Part shown: piece by piece, positions 22,323 to 31,580 of the stretch
How positions within the stretch are numbered: the stretch's first letter is position 1
Layout of the letters: each line of letters opens with the position of its first letter
Assembly (NCBI GenBank): GCA_026393855.1
Contig: JAPKZJ010000108.1
Coordinates: 80,600 to 112,962, forward strand
From: Candidatus Aminicenantes bacterium
GTDB taxonomy: Bacteria; Acidobacteriota; Aminicenantia; Aminicenantales; UBA4085
Length of the DNA: 32,363 nucleotides
Direction: 5' to 3'
Translations under genes and position numbers: made by a program
Notes under the pieces: model-generated
Databases searched by the model: none
What the model was told of the DNA's origin: nothing
Seen by the model: only the letters and a program-made list of their open reading frames with translations

Positions 22323-23429
22323 ATGCCGATCAAGACGATGCGCCGGATCGCCGGCGCGGCAGCCATCCTGGGAGCGTCCCTGGCGCTCCTTCCCGTCGCC
22401 GGGCACGCGAGCGCCATCGGCCAATCGCCCCTCGCCTTCACCGATGCGGCTGGACGCCAAGTCAAGCTGGCCGGCCCTCCCCGCCGGATCGTGGTCATCG
22501 GCGACGGCCCCTACATTCTGGCTCATCTGCTGTATATGTTTCCCGAGGGCCGGGCCCGGATGATCGCCATGGAGAGGAAAGGACGAACGGCCAGCGAATT
22601 CCTTCCGCTCGTCGATCCCGAATTCGCCAAGAAGACGTTCCTCGATCCCAACCCTGGCCCGGAACAGATCGCGGGGCTCCATCCCGACCTCGTCCTGACC
22701 CGCGGCTCCGTTCCCGATCCCAAGGCCGAATCGCTGGCCGCGATCGGCATCCCGGTCGCCCAGCTCGGCCTGGAAACCCCGGCCGAGTACGAGCGCGACT
22801 TGAAGACGCTCGGCCTCCTGCTCGACAATCCCAAACGGGCTGAAGAGATCGCAGCCTACTACCGGGGCCGGCGGACGGCCGTCGAATCCGGTCTGGCCGG
22901 CCTCGCCGACGCGGCTAAGCCGCGCGTTCTCCTGGCCATGGCCATCGCCCGGGCCGGCAAAGTCGCCGTTCAAGTGCCGGCCCGCAGCTGGATGCAGACG
23001 CTTCAAGTTCAGGCTGGGGGGGGGCTCCCGGTCTGGCTCGATTCCGCCCATCCGGCAACCGGCTGGACGGTCATCAATCTGGAACAGATCGCGGCCTGGA
23101 ATCCGGACCAGATCTATATCGTCTTCTGGCATTCCATGGATCCCGGCAAGGCCTTGGAAGACTTCAAGGCCGATTCGCGCTGGGCGGCCTTGAAGGCCGT
23201 TCGGGTAGGCCGCTTGATGGCTTTCCCCGCCGACATCTACGGCTGGGACACGCCGGATCCGCGCTGGATTCTCGGCCTGACCTGGCTGGCCGCTCGGATT
23301 CATCCGGATAAATTCCCAAGCTATGATGCCGGCGCCGAAATGGACCTCTTCTACGGCACTCTCTACGGGATGAATCACGCGGAGGTGGAAGCCAAGATCA
23401 AGCCCGCGGTCAAGACGGATCTGCGCTGA
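22323..23429 (+). CDS. ABC transporter substrate-binding protein (FecB/BtuF/MolA type)
   Basis: A 368-residue periplasmic binding protein of the helical-backbone (TroA/BtuF) class. A signal peptide (about 1-30) is followed by FTDAAGRQVKL and RRIVVIGDGPYI, the standard opening. IAGLHPDLVL and INLEQIAAWNPDQIYIV, both typical of iron-siderophore, cobalamin and molybdate (MolA) binders, mark the two lobes. The Moco-like leader points to molybdate or tungstate as the cargo. The family alone would allow Fe-siderophore or B12. The ATG at 22323 sits right after the SD in the riboswitch stem; the open frame extends upstream only through the leader. It is the first gene of a three-gene operon. Confidence 0.9.
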   Translation: MPIKTMRRIAGAAAILGASLALLPVAGHASAIGQSPLAFTDAAGRQVKLAGPPRRIVVIGDGPYILAHLLYMFPEGRARMIAMERKGRTASEFLPLVDPEFAKKTFLDPNPGPEQIAGLHPDLVLTRGSVPDPKAESLAAIGIPVAQLGLETPAEYERDLKTLGLLLDNPKRAEEIAAYYRGRRTAVESGLAGLADAAKPRVLLAMAIARAGKVAVQVPARSWMQTLQVQAGGGLPVWLDSAHPATGWTVINLEQIAAWNPDQIYIVFWHSMDPGKALEDFKADSRWAALKAVRVGRLMAFPADIYGWDTPDPRWILGLTWLAARIHPDKFPSYDAGAEMDLFYGTLYGMNHAEVEAKIKPAVKTDLR

Positions 23430-23439
23430 AGGGGCCTGG

Positions 23440-24420
23440 ATGAAACGAGCGTTCGCGGTCCTGGCGGCGGGCCTTCTGATCGTCTTGGCCGTTTCCATGC
23501 TGCTGGGGCGCTATCCCGGGCCCGGCTTGAGCTCGCCGGCCGCCATCCTGCACGATCCGTTGGCGCTCGATCTCGTCGCCAGCCTCCGCCTGCCGCGCAT
23601 CGCCGCCGCCGTCCTGCTGGGCATGGTCCTTTCGGCCTCGGGGCTCGTCTTCCAAATGCTCTTTCGCAACCCGCTCGTCGACTCGGGATTCCTGGGCGTC
23701 TCCCAGGGCGCTGCCTTTGGCGCCTCGGCGGCGATCATCTTCGCCGCCGGCTCGGCGGCCGCCGTCCAGGCCGGCGCGGCTCTCTTTGCCTTCCTGGGAT
23801 TGGCCATGAGCTACGCCTTGTCGCGCCGGATCCGATTCGGCGGCGGCATCCTGCGTTTGGTCCTGGCCGGTATCGCCGTAGCTTCGCTCTTTTCGGCCGG
23901 CACGGGCATGCTCAAGTATCTGGCCGACCCGCATCGGCAACTGCCCGACATCACCTTTTGGATGCTCGGCGGGCTCTGGAACATCACCTGGCCGGACGTC
24001 CTGGAGATGCTGCCGGTCAGCCTGGCCGCCCTGACCCTGATGTTTCTGATGCGCTGGCGGCTGAACCTGCTGGCTTTGCTCGAAGAGACGGCCTTCTCAC
24101 TGGGGGCCGCGCCGCGGCGGGAGCGCCTCGTGCTTCTCATCGCCGCAGTCGCCGCGACCGCGGCCGTCGTGGCCAAAGCCGGACAGATCACATGGGTGGG
24201 CTTGGTCATCCCCCATATCGCGCGCCGCCTGGCCGGCTCCGACGCCCAGAAAGCCTTTCCCGTCTCTCTCGTCCTAGGCGGCCTCTTCGTCCTCGTCTGC
24301 GATGACCTTTCGCGCACCCTGCTCAGCGGCGAGATCCCGCTCGGCATCCTGACCTCGCTCTTCGGCACGGTCGCTTTCCTGATCCTGCTCATCAAGCAGC
24401 GCCCGGGAGTCCGCAATTGA
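23440..24420 (+). CDS. FecCD/BtuC-family permease (MolB-like)
   Basis: A 326-residue inner-membrane permease with about nine or ten hydrophobic spans. Family signatures are visible: SLRLPRIAAAVLLGMVLS then FRNPLVDSGFLGVSQGA, GQITWVGLVIPHIAR (the loop that docks with the ATPase), and GEIPLGILTSLFG near the C-terminus. It forms the channel for the substrate handed over by the binding protein. It starts 10 bp after the binding-protein gene and its stop codon overlaps the ATPase start. The MolB assignment rests on the leader; the fold is shared with siderophore and B12 importers. Confidence 0.92.
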   Translation: MKRAFAVLAAGLLIVLAVSMLLGRYPGPGLSSPAAILHDPLALDLVASLRLPRIAAAVLLGMVLSASGLVFQMLFRNPLVDSGFLGVSQGAAFGASAAIIFAAGSAAAVQAGAALFAFLGLAMSYALSRRIRFGGGILRLVLAGIAVASLFSAGTGMLKYLADPHRQLPDITFWMLGGLWNITWPDVLEMLPVSLAALTLMFLMRWRLNLLALLEETAFSLGAAPRRERLVLLIAAVAATAAVVAKAGQITWVGLVIPHIARRLAGSDAQKAFPVSLVLGGLFVLVCDDLSRTLLSGEIPLGILTSLFGTVAFLILLIKQRPGVRN

Positions 24421-25202
24421 ACCCGGCCGATCCGATCGTCGTCGTGGAAGGCGTCTCGTTCGCCTATGGGCCGGGCGCGCCGAGCGTCTTGTCCGGAGTG
24501 TCCTGGCGATTCCGCCGGTCCGCCGTAACGGCCTTGCTGGGTCCCAACGGATCCGGCAAGACGACCCTGCTGAATCTCATCCTGGGCTGGCTGACCCCGG
24601 CGAGCGGCCGCATCATGATCAACGGCCGGGAGCCGGCCTCGTCCACGCGGCGAGAGTGGAGCCGCCAGGTGGGCTTCGTCCCCCAGGACGAGGCTCCCGC
24701 CTTCGAGCTGGAGCTCGGGGAACACGTCCTGCTCGGGCGGGCTCCTCATCTGGCGCTGTTGGAAAGACCGGGCGAAGCCGACCGGGCCGCCGCCGCCGCC
24801 GCCTTGGAACGGACGGGGTTGACAGCGCTTCGAGATCGGGCCGTGCACGCCTTGAGCGGGGGCGAACGGCAGCTGGCCGCGATCGCCCGCGTCCTGGCCC
24901 AGGCTCCCGACGTCTATCTCCTGGACGAGCCCCTATCTCACCTCGACTTGGCCAACACCCGCCGGATTCTGAAGATTCTGGAGTCCATCCGGAAGGAGGG
25001 CCGGACCGTCATCCTGACCACACACGATCCCAATATCGCGGCGCTCGTAGCGGACGAAGCCATTCTCCTGCGCGGCGGCGAGATCGCGGCGGGGGGCCCT
25101 CCCGTCGATGTCTTGACTGAGGAACGGCTGGGGTTTGTTTACGGAGTCCCGGTCGACGTCCGCATGATCGAAGGCCGTCCGGTCGTCCTGCCGCGCCTTT
25201 AA
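24417..25202 (+). CDS. ABC transporter ATP-binding protein (FecE/BtuD/MolC-like)
   Basis: A 261-residue ATPase that powers the importer. Walker A GPNGSGKTT is at 42-50, the Q-loop Gln is 90 (FVPQDE), signature LSGGE is at 146-150, Walker B is Asp170-Glu171 (YLLDEP), and the switch His is 203 (TTHD), so the site is complete. The start is the TTG at 24417, which overlaps the permease stop as TTGA and has GGGAG at good spacing; no ATG exists before the first strand. The weak start may keep the subunit ratio down. It closes the operon; a short gap leads to the convergent hemerythrin gene. Confidence 0.93.
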   Translation: MNPADPIVVVEGVSFAYGPGAPSVLSGVSWRFRRSAVTALLGPNGSGKTTLLNLILGWLTPASGRIMINGREPASSTRREWSRQVGFVPQDEAPAFELELGEHVLLGRAPHLALLERPGEADRAAAAAALERTGLTALRDRAVHALSGGERQLAAIARVLAQAPDVYLLDEPLSHLDLANTRRILKILESIRKEGRTVILTTHDPNIAALVADEAILLRGGEIAAGGPPVDVLTEERLGFVYGVPVDVRMIEGRPVVLPRL

Positions 25203-25223
25203 AAGAGCCGCCCGGGACGACGA

Positions 25224-25784
25224 TCAGGCCGGCGGATAGGCCGCTTCCAAATCGTCCAGGAGGCGGTGGAAGCGCTCGTGGCTCCCTCCCCCGATGATCT
25301 CGTCCTCGACCCGTTCGAACTCCTTCGACAGCCCGGCCTGGACGGACTTCGCCAGAAGCCGATCGGCCATGGGATAGAGGATGAAGTCCTCCTTGTCGAT
25401 GTGCGGGCCGAGGAGTGCGGCGTAGCCGCGAGCCTGGGCGACGAAGTCCGCCGCCGCCGCCCGATCCTTCCGCTTCAGCCCCGGTAGGGCGGCAGCGGCC
25501 TTCCGGACAAGCTCCCGCCCTCGCGTGTGCTCGGCTTTCATGACGCCGATCGGGCCGCCTTGATCGGGGACACCGGCGGCCACCATGGCCGGGAAGAGCA
25601 GGTCCTCTTCCTTGCCGTGGTGGCACTTGTCGGCAAAGACCCGGATAAATTCGACGGCGGCGTCCAGATGGGCCGGATCGACGGGGCTCCCGGCCTCGAT
25701 CCGAGCGCAAGCCCGGGTCAGGATGCCCAGCATACGCTTGATGGCCTGATGTTCAATTTTAAGCTCTTCGGTTGGTGTCGGCAT
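25224..25784 (-). CDS. Hemerythrin HHE-domain protein
   Basis: A 186-residue soluble four-helix protein with a di-iron site. Likely ligands are His12 (EHQAI), His55/His56 and Glu60 (CHHGKEED), His86 (AEHTRG), and His128 with Glu132 (HIDKED). Such bacterial proteins bind O2 or NO, or take part in oxygen sensing and iron-sulfur repair. It begins 12 bp after the cupin gene on the same strand, so the two are probably co-transcribed as a small stress or oxygen-handling operon. The C-terminal 45 residues extend past the last ligand as an additional helix pair. Confidence 0.92.
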   Translation of the reverse strand: MPTPTEELKIEHQAIKRMLGILTRACARIEAGSPVDPAHLDAAVEFIRVFADKCHHGKEEDLLFPAMVAAGVPDQGGPIGVMKAEHTRGRELVRKAAAALPGLKRKDRAAAADFVAQARGYAALLGPHIDKEDFILYPMADRLLAKSVQAGLSKEFERVEDEIIGGGSHERFHRLLDDLEAAYPPA

Positions 25785-25796
25785 GGTCGCCCCCGA

Positions 25797-26135
25797 TCAA
25801 AGGATCTTGCCGCTCGTCGTCGGCTTGGGCGTCTTGACGACGAGGACGCGGACCCGGGTCATGCTTTCGTTCAGGATGCGGTGGGGAACGAGGGCCGGGC
25901 TGTCGACCAGAGTCCACGGCGCAATCGTCCGGCGTTCGCCTCCGACCTCGACCGTGGGCTCTCCTTCCAGGGCGAAGAAGAACGCGTCCACGGGCGTTCT
26001 ATGGAGCTTGAGGGATTGCCCCGGCTCCAGGGTAATCATCACGGCCGCCACGTGCTCGGTATCGTGCAGCGGCCGGACGCTGACTCCGTGCGGGTTTTCG
26101 GCCTCGGGCGCCAGCAGGGCTTGAATCATTTTCAT
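25797..26135 (-). CDS. Small cupin-domain protein
   Basis: A 112-residue single-domain cupin. The first cupin motif lies at about 39-62 (LKLHRTPVDAFFFALEG, with His45) and the second at about 78-92 (DSPALVPHRILNES, with His85). It keeps fewer metal ligands than canonical HxH...E...H cupins, so metal binding and reaction are uncertain. GGAGGA precedes the ATG at 26135; the longer open frame upstream runs antisense to nothing conserved and into dus. It is the first gene of the cupin-hemerythrin pair, about 95 bp after dus on the same strand. I see no strong promoter in that gap. Confidence 0.82.
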   Translation of the reverse strand: MKMIQALLAPEAENPHGVSVRPLHDTEHVAAVMITLEPGQSLKLHRTPVDAFFFALEGEPTVEVGGERRTIAPWTLVDSPALVPHRILNESMTRVRVLVVKTPKPTTSGKIL

Positions 26136-26229
26136 CTTGTCCTCCGAACTTGGGATTTCAAGCCCAGCATAATCCGGAAGCCCGCTCGGGTCTTTGACTT
26201 CGATCAAATCCGGCCGGATCAGGGCCCGT

Positions 26230-27219
26230 TCAGGCGTAATGGGCGTCGAGCACCGCTTTCCACTCCTCGACGGTGCGGACGGCCACGAAGGCCATCCGGA
26301 TGCGCTTGGGATGCGGATGAAGCCGGCCGTAGCTGATGCCGAAATGGCGCATGACGAAAGCCGCCTTGTACTCGCCGTACTGCTCCACGGCCAGGGCGAA
26401 ATGGCGCTCCATGACGGCGCGCTGCTCGGCCAGCGAGGGCACGACCGGCTCCCGGCCGGCGGCCAGGTCCCGGGCTTGGCGGAAGAACCAGGGATTGCCG
26501 ATCGCCCCGCGGGCGGCGGCGACGCCGTCGACGCCGGTCTCGGCAATCATGCGCAGGGCCTCCGCAGGCGTCCGGACATCCCCCGAGCCGATGACGGTCC
26601 GACCGGGAAAGGCCTGCTTGACGCGCCGAAGAAAATCCCAGTCGGCGGGACCCGTATACATCTGCTCGACCGCCCGGGCGTGGACGCAGATGGCGTCCGC
26701 GCCGAGCTCGAAGGCGCCCCGGGCGATCTCCCAAAACGCCGCGCAAGCATCGTCATCCAAGGCAAATGATTTTCGCAGCTTGATCATCAGCGGCCGATCG
26801 GGAACGGCCTCGCGCACCGCCCGGACGACCGCCAGCGTTCCTTCGGCGTCGGCCATCATGTGGCCGCCGCGCTTGCGGGAGACGACCTTTTTAACCGGGC
26901 AGGCGAAATTGAGGTCCACGACGTCGAACCCCAGATCGCACAGGGTGCGGGCCGCCTGGGCCATGAGGTCCGGGGCCGAGCCCATGATCTGCCCCCCGAC
27001 CGGATGATCGCCGGCATCGCTGCGAACGAGATGGCGTCGGAGCTTCCCCTCGTGGAGAAGAAACTTGTCGAGCATCACTTCGGTCGTGGCGAAGGGCGCC
27101 CCGAGATCCCGGCAGATCGTCCGGTATGGTAGATCGCTGTATCCGGCCAGGGCCGCCAGAACAACCGGGAAATCGATCGTCAGCGGTCCGAGGCGGAGGG
27201 GCGGAAGCGGGGCGTTCAC
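26230..27219 (-). CDS. tRNA-dihydrouridine synthase
   Basis: A 329-residue FMN enzyme that reduces uridines in the tRNA D-loop. The barrel start reads VLAALAGYSDLPYR, the product-side segment is QIMGSAPDLM, and the catalytic cysteine is Cys107 in DLNFACPVKKV. ICVHARAVEQMYTGPADW and VIGSGDVRTPAEAL are the usual NADPH/FMN-side motifs. The final helices (KAAFVMRHFGISY) form the RNA-binding domain. The start is the GTG at 27219: no ATG exists before the first strand. It coincides with the predicted transcription start of a good promoter, so the mRNA is probably leaderless. Whether it is DusA, DusB or another class I cannot say. Confidence 0.92.
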   Translation of the reverse strand: MNAPLPPLRLGPLTIDFPVVLAALAGYSDLPYRTICRDLGAPFATTEVMLDKFLLHEGKLRRHLVRSDAGDHPVGGQIMGSAPDLMAQAARTLCDLGFDVVDLNFACPVKKVVSRKRGGHMMADAEGTLAVVRAVREAVPDRPLMIKLRKSFALDDDACAAFWEIARGAFELGADAICVHARAVEQMYTGPADWDFLRRVKQAFPGRTVIGSGDVRTPAEALRMIAETGVDGVAAARGAIGNPWFFRQARDLAAGREPVVPSLAEQRAVMERHFALAVEQYGEYKAAFVMRHFGISYGRLHPHPKRIRMAFVAVRTVEEWKAVLDAHYA

Positions 27220-27225
27220 GGCGGC

Positions 27226-27254
27226 AGTATAGCGGGTCCTCCGGGGAGCCGCAA
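27226..27254 (-). promoter_or_regulatory. Promoter of dus (leaderless)
   Basis: Minus-strand TTGCGG (27254-27249), 17-bp spacer, TATACT (27231-27226). Only six bases separate the -10 from the GTG start. Confidence 0.7.
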
Positions 27255-27275
27255 CTTCCCCGCCGGCGGCGTTTC

Positions 27276-27284
27276 TGCTATGAT
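27276..27284 (+). promoter_or_regulatory. Extended -10 promoter of the ABC-2 export operon
   Basis: TGCTATGAT, with only a weak -35 (TTCCCC). The start near 27291 leaves about 10 nt before the ATG at 27301. This position makes the ATG at 27280 unusable. Confidence 0.5.
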
Positions 27285-27300
27285 AACGCCTCTTCACCCC

Positions 27301-28218
27301 ATGAAAACGATCATCAAGGCCGAGAATCTGGTCAAAAAGTACGGCGACTTTACCGCCGTGGACGGGATTTCGTTCGAAATCCAAGAAGGCGAGTGCTTCG
27401 GGTTCCTGGGGCCCAATGGGGCCGGCAAGACGACCACTATCCGCATGATCCACTGCGTCTCCCCCCTGACCTCGGGCACGATTCTGGTCGACGGCCTGTC
27501 CGCCTCGGTCGACAACCGGGCCATCAAGGCCATGACCGGAGTCATCCCGCAGGAGATCACCCTGGACATCGACCTGACCGTCCGGGAGAACCTGCTGGTC
27601 TTCTCCCGCTTCTTCGACATCCCGCGGCGGGAGGCCCGGACCCGGGTCGACGAGCTTCTTAAGTTCGTCGAGCTCGAAGCTAAGAAAGACAGCAAGATCG
27701 ACCAGCTCTCGACCGGCATGAAGCGCCGCCTGCTGGTGGCCCGGGCCCTGATCAACCACCCCCGACTGATCATCGCCGATGAGCCGACCACAGGACTCGA
27801 TCCGCAGGCCCGCCACCTCATCTGGCAGCGGCTGCGCCAGCTCAAGTCCGACGGCGTGACGGTCATCCTGACCACCCAATACATGGACGAGGCCCAACAG
27901 CTCTGCGACCGCCTGGTGGTCATGGACAAGGGCAAGATCTTCAAGGAAGGTTTGCCCAACCGCCTGATCGAGGAGGAGATCGGCCGCGAGGTCATCGAGA
28001 TCCGGATCGGGCCCGAGGAGGACGAGCGCTTGATCGAGGCTCTCGGCGGCGGCGTCTGCGGCCACGAACGGGTCGGCGACACGCTCTATTTCTACTGCCG
28101 CGACGGCCACGACGTCCGCAAGAAGCTGGTCGAGCTCGACCTGCCCCGCGTCGTCCACCGCCCGGCCACCCTGGAGGACGTCTTCCTCAAGCTGACGGGA
28201 CGGAGCCTCGTCGAATGA
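27301..28218 (+). CDS. ABC-2 type exporter ATPase (NodI/DrrA-like)
   Basis: A 305-residue ATPase. Walker A GPNGAGKT is at 37-44, Q-loop Gln84 is in VIPQE, the signature LSTGM is at 136-140, and Walker B is Asp160-Glu161 (IADEPTTGLD). The switch position reads TTQYMDEA, a Gln193 in place of His; I recall the same in DrrA-type proteins. The C-terminal 90 residues (IRIGPEEDERLIE..., HRPATLEDVFLKLTG) form the regulatory domain of DrrA/NodI/CcmA-type exporters. Substrate unknown (drug, lipid or polysaccharide). The permease gene overlaps its stop codon as ATGA. Confidence 0.92.
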   Translation: MKTIIKAENLVKKYGDFTAVDGISFEIQEGECFGFLGPNGAGKTTTIRMIHCVSPLTSGTILVDGLSASVDNRAIKAMTGVIPQEITLDIDLTVRENLLVFSRFFDIPRREARTRVDELLKFVELEAKKDSKIDQLSTGMKRRLLVARALINHPRLIIADEPTTGLDPQARHLIWQRLRQLKSDGVTVILTTQYMDEAQQLCDRLVVMDKGKIFKEGLPNRLIEEEIGREVIEIRIGPEEDERLIEALGGGVCGHERVGDTLYFYCRDGHDVRKKLVELDLPRVVHRPATLEDVFLKLTGRSLVE

Positions 28219-28982
28219 ACATCTCCTACCGCGTCGGCCACGTCTTTATCCGCAACCTGATCTCGTACAAGCGCTATGTCCTGACCACGTTCATCGCCAG
28301 TCTGGTCCAACCCCTGTTCTACCTGGTCACCTTCGGCATCGGCATGGGCGCCTACATGGGCGCCTTCGGCGGCAAGGGCTACCTGCACTTTCTGGTCCCC
28401 GGCGTCATCATCTCCTCGGTCATGATGTCCGCGACCTTCGAGTGCCTGTTCGGGACCTTCGTCAAGATGGTCCACGAGAAGCTCTACGACTCGCTCGTCG
28501 CGACTCCCGTCTCGGCCGAGGACGCCATCACCGGCGACATCCTGTGGGCCGCCTTCCGGGGCCTCATTTCGGGCGGGCTGATGATGGCCGTCGCCGGCGT
28601 CATGGGCATCTTCCCCGCCTCCCTCTGGAGCTTCCTGCTCGTCCTTGTGGTCGTCCTCCTGGTCGGCGTCCTGTTCGCCTCCCTGGCCATGATCGTGACC
28701 TCCTATGCCCCCAACTTCGATTTCTTCAACTACTACACCGAGCTCGTCATCACCCCGATGCTCTTCTTCTCGGGCGTCTTCTTCCCTCTGGATAACTTCC
28801 CTGCCTGGATGAAGACCCTGGCCCAATTCTTCCCTTTGACCCATGCCGTCAAGATTTCGCGGGCGGTCTATTCGGGCGTCTACCCGACCAGCATCCTGTT
28901 CAACATCGCGGTCGGCGCGGCCCTCGGCACGGTTGCCTTCGTCTTCGGCGTCAAGCGGATGAAGAAGCGGCTGATCAAGTAA
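28215..28982 (+). CDS. ABC-2 type permease (NodJ-like)
   Basis: A 255-residue membrane protein with about six spans, matching the NodJ/DrrB group. FGIGMGAYMG, then YLHFLVPGVIISSVMM, the coupling-helix region (KMVHEKLYDSLVATPVSAED) and the ABC-2 signature LFFSGVFFPLDNFPAWM are visible. With the preceding ATPase it forms an exporter. The ATGA overlap implies translational coupling. The C-terminus ends in a basic tail (KRMKKRLIK) that should face the cytoplasm. The convergent histidine kinase gene ends 20 bp downstream; no terminator hairpin with a T-run is seen between them. Confidence 0.93.
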   Translation: MNISYRVGHVFIRNLISYKRYVLTTFIASLVQPLFYLVTFGIGMGAYMGAFGGKGYLHFLVPGVIISSVMMSATFECLFGTFVKMVHEKLYDSLVATPVSAEDAITGDILWAAFRGLISGGLMMAVAGVMGIFPASLWSFLLVLVVVLLVGVLFASLAMIVTSYAPNFDFFNYYTELVITPMLFFSGVFFPLDNFPAWMKTLAQFFPLTHAVKISRAVYSGVYPTSILFNIAVGAALGTVAFVFGVKRMKKRLIK

Positions 28983-29002
28983 ACGCGGGAGGGGGCTGCC
29001 GA

Positions 29003-31252
29003 TCAGGCCCGGGAGGCGTAAGGCAATTCCCGAAACGCCACGGTAAAGGTGGTCCCGTTCGCCCGCTCCAGTTCGATGGTGGCCTCCAATTGGCCGACCA
29101 GCAGGTTCACGATCTGGAACCCGAAGCTTTTGGCTTGACGAAAGTCCAAGCTTTTCGGAAAGCCGATGCCGTCATCCGCTATCCGGACTACGACGGCCCC
29201 GCCGGGCGCCCGGCGCAATCCGATTTTGATGATCCCCGTCCGACCGTTCGGAAAGGCATGCTTGATGGCGTTGGAAACCAATTCATTGAGAATCAGTCCG
29301 AGGGGATTGGCCGAATTGATATCCAAGGTCATTTCCTCGAATTTGGCGTCCAAGCGGATTTGCCCGGGGTCCACCTTATAGACGTGGAACAAGTGGAGGG
29401 CCAAGCTCTGGATATACTCGGCCAATTCAATTTTTGAAAGATCGCGGGATTTGAAGAGCTTTTCGTGGACGAGGCTCATGGCTTGGATGCGGGTCTGGCC
29501 TTCTTGCAAGATCTCGCGGCACTCCGGGTTTTGGGTGTGCCCCGCTTGAAGACGGAAAAGGCTGGAAATGACTTGCATATTGTTCTTCACCCGGTGGTGG
29601 ATCTCCCGAAGCATCACCTCTTTTTCGCGCAAGGACGCCCGGATGACCTCTTCGGCCTGATGACGGTCGGTGACGTCGGCCAGGAAGTTCAGGGAGGCCG
29701 GACGGCCTTCCCAGTCGATCAGGACGGCGCCGATCTCGACCCATTTGACGACGCCGTCGCGGGCCACCAAGCGGAAAATGTAGCGGGGTAAAATCGCATT
29801 GCCGGCCAGCCGGCTCCGATAATTCGCCACGACCATCTCCCGGTCGTCCGGGTGAATGAACTCGGCAAACGGACGCGCCAGGAGCTCCGACTCCGGATAT
29901 CCGATCATCCGGACGGTGGTCGGATTGACGAATTTCAGGAGCCCCTCCTGGGCCACGATGACGGCTTCGCCGGCGTTTTCCACGAGCTGGCGATAGCGGG
30001 ATTCGGACGCCAGGAGCGCCGCCTCCGCCCGCTTGCGCTCGGTGATATCGTCGATGATGCCGTCAAAATACTTCGCTTGCCCCTGCTCATCTTTGCCGAG
30101 CACCGCCGATACGGAACCGTAGAAAGGGCTGCCGTCCTTCTTTTTCAGCCCCAATTCCTCCCCTCTGACAAATCCCTCTTTGAGCATTTTCTTGTTAAAT
30201 CGGTCCCTGTCGCCCGAAGATTGATAAAGGTCCGATACATTGAGAGCCAGGAACTCCTCTCGATCTTGATACCCGAACATCGCGATGATGGCCGGGTTGG
30301 CCTCAATGAATTTGCCTTCAGGCCCGACCGTGTTCCGATAGATGCCCAAGTTGACGTTTTCCGTCAGGCTCCGATGCTTGGCCTCGCTCTTTCTCAGCTC
30401 ATCTTCCGCCCGATTGCGCTCGGTGACATCGCGAACGATGGCCTGAAGATAGGATTTCCCCCCGATATCAAATGCGTTCAGGCTGACCTCTGCATCAAAC
30501 GGAGTCCCGTCGTTGCGTCTGTGCCGCCACTCGAAAAACTGCCGCCGCCCTCCAAGCGCCGCCTCGATTTTCTCCCGGGCTTTCTCTGAGGATTTCCTCC
30601 CGTCGGGCTGAACATCCGGGGAGAACCGATCGGGAGGTTGCCCGATGATTTGTTCCCGGGTGCAGCCGAACATCTCCAAGGTCTTCTGGTTGCAGTCGTA
30701 GAAGAGGGTCCGGTCCATCAAAAATATGGCATCGTTGGCCGTTTCGAAGAGGAGCCGGAACTTGGACTCGCTCTCCAGCAGAACCTTCTCGGCCTGCTTG
30801 CGCTCGGTCACGTCCGAAACGGCGCCCAGCCACTTCACTGGTTTTCCCGATTCATCCCGAACGACGGTTCCCCAATCATGCCAATAGAGAAAGGTTCCGT
30901 CCTTCCGTCGGACCCGGCATTCCACGGAATACGGCTCCTCGGATTTCAATCGCTTCTCGATGGCCGCTAGAACGCGCTCCCGGTCCTCGGCATGGAACAG
31001 GCTCGTATACCCTTCCCAGGTCCGGGGGATCTCGTTGGGTTGGTAGCCGAGGATCTCGTCGACTTGTCCGAGCCATTCCATGCGCGAACCGAGATCCCAC
31101 TCATAGATCAGATTCGTCGCCGATTCCGCGGCCAGACGGTAGCGCTGGCATTGCGACCTCTCTTGCTCGAGAGCCAAGCGCAGTCTGGCGATCTCGGAAG
31201 CCAATTTTTCCGTTTCCGGGGGCTCGGCTCGACTATTCAATCCATCAGACAT
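29003..31252 (-). CDS. Soluble multi-PAS histidine kinase (HisKA_2)
   Basis: A 749-residue cytoplasmic sensor kinase without membrane spans. A short coiled coil (residues 16-40) is followed by four PAS/PAC domains (about 40-155, 160-285, 290-410 and 415-535), each ending in a DVTER/DITER-type linker. The HisKA_2 phosphoacceptor is His552 in [10 protein letters not shown]. The ATPase domain has its N-box in [13 protein letters not shown] and a G1 box in DDGIGF. Ligands of the PAS domains are not evident; no heme or flavin cysteine motif stands out. No response regulator lies next to it, so it is an orphan. HisKA_2 kinases often work in general stress or phosphorelay systems. Confidence 0.93.
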   Translation of the reverse strand: MSDGLNSRAEPPETEKLASEIARLRLALEQERSQCQRYRLAAESATNLIYEWDLGSRMEWLGQVDEILGYQPNEIPRTWEGYTSLFHAEDRERVLAAIEKRLKSEEPYSVECRVRRKDGTFLYWHDWGTVVRDESGKPVKWLGAVSDVTERKQAEKVLLESESKFRLLFETANDAIFLMDRTLFYDCNQKTLEMFGCTREQIIGQPPDRFSPDVQPDGRKSSEKAREKIEAALGGRRQFFEWRHRRNDGTPFDAEVSLNAFDIGGKSYLQAIVRDVTERNRAEDELRKSEAKHRSLTENVNLGIYRNTVGPEGKFIEANPAIIAMFGYQDREEFLALNVSDLYQSSGDRDRFNKKMLKEGFVRGEELGLKKKDGSPFYGSVSAVLGKDEQGQAKYFDGIIDDITERKRAEAALLASESRYRQLVENAGEAVIVAQEGLLKFVNPTTVRMIGYPESELLARPFAEFIHPDDREMVVANYRSRLAGNAILPRYIFRLVARDGVVKWVEIGAVLIDWEGRPASLNFLADVTDRHQAEEVIRASLREKEVMLREIHHRVKNNMQVISSLFRLQAGHTQNPECREILQEGQTRIQAMSLVHEKLFKSRDLSKIELAEYIQSLALHLFHVYKVDPGQIRLDAKFEEMTLDINSANPLGLILNELVSNAIKHAFPNGRTGIIKIGLRRAPGGAVVVRIADDGIGFPKSLDFRQAKSFGFQIVNLLVGQLEATIELERANGTTFTVAFRELPYASRA

Positions 31253-31286
31253 GGGGCATCCGCTTTCCGTCGATCTCTTTATTTAA

Positions 31287-31315
31287 AGAATAGGCCCGCT
31301 TTGTAACAATGTCAA
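31287..31315 (-). promoter_or_regulatory. Promoter of the PAS histidine kinase
   Basis: Minus-strand TTGACA (31315-31310), 17-bp spacer, TATTCT (31292-31287). This is the closest match to the sigma-70 consensus in the window. Confidence 0.75.
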
Positions 31316-31373
31316 ACGAAGAGGCCGGGGCGATCAACCGGAATTCGTTGCAAGACCGTCCTTCACTTGATGT

Positions 31374-31402
31374 TTGCGGTCAGGCGCCGGAACGATTATA
31401 GT
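31374..31402 (+). promoter_or_regulatory. Possible promoter of the lipocalin-like gene
   Basis: TTGCGG (31374-31379), 17-bp spacer, TATAGT (31397-31402). It would give a leader of about 170 nt, longer than for any other gene here. Confidence 0.5.
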
Positions 31403-31580
31403 CGATTAAGGTGTGGTTTGCCCATTGGCCCAATCATCCGTCCGACGGGAGTCTTTTGCGCCGCCAGCGGAAGATCCTGTTCAACGGAATAGGGCGCATC
31501 CCTAACCGGGTGTGTTTTGTCTGTTCGGACGAAAGCAACGCGCGGCCGCCGGGCGGAGTTCTATCAAGATTGGAGGAATC
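31403..31580 (+). other. Long leader of unknown content
   Basis: The 328-bp gap between the kinase and the lipocalin-like gene contains the two divergent promoters and this stretch. I see no gene, no known riboswitch and no terminator in it. The SD GGAGGAATC ends it. Short GC-rich inverted segments exist but are no better than expected. Confidence 0.4.

Noticed and set aside
27280-27300. ATG at 27280 as the start of the ABC exporter ATPase
   Set aside because: It falls inside the -10 box and adds seven residues not found in the family; the ATG at 27301 starts directly at the first strand.
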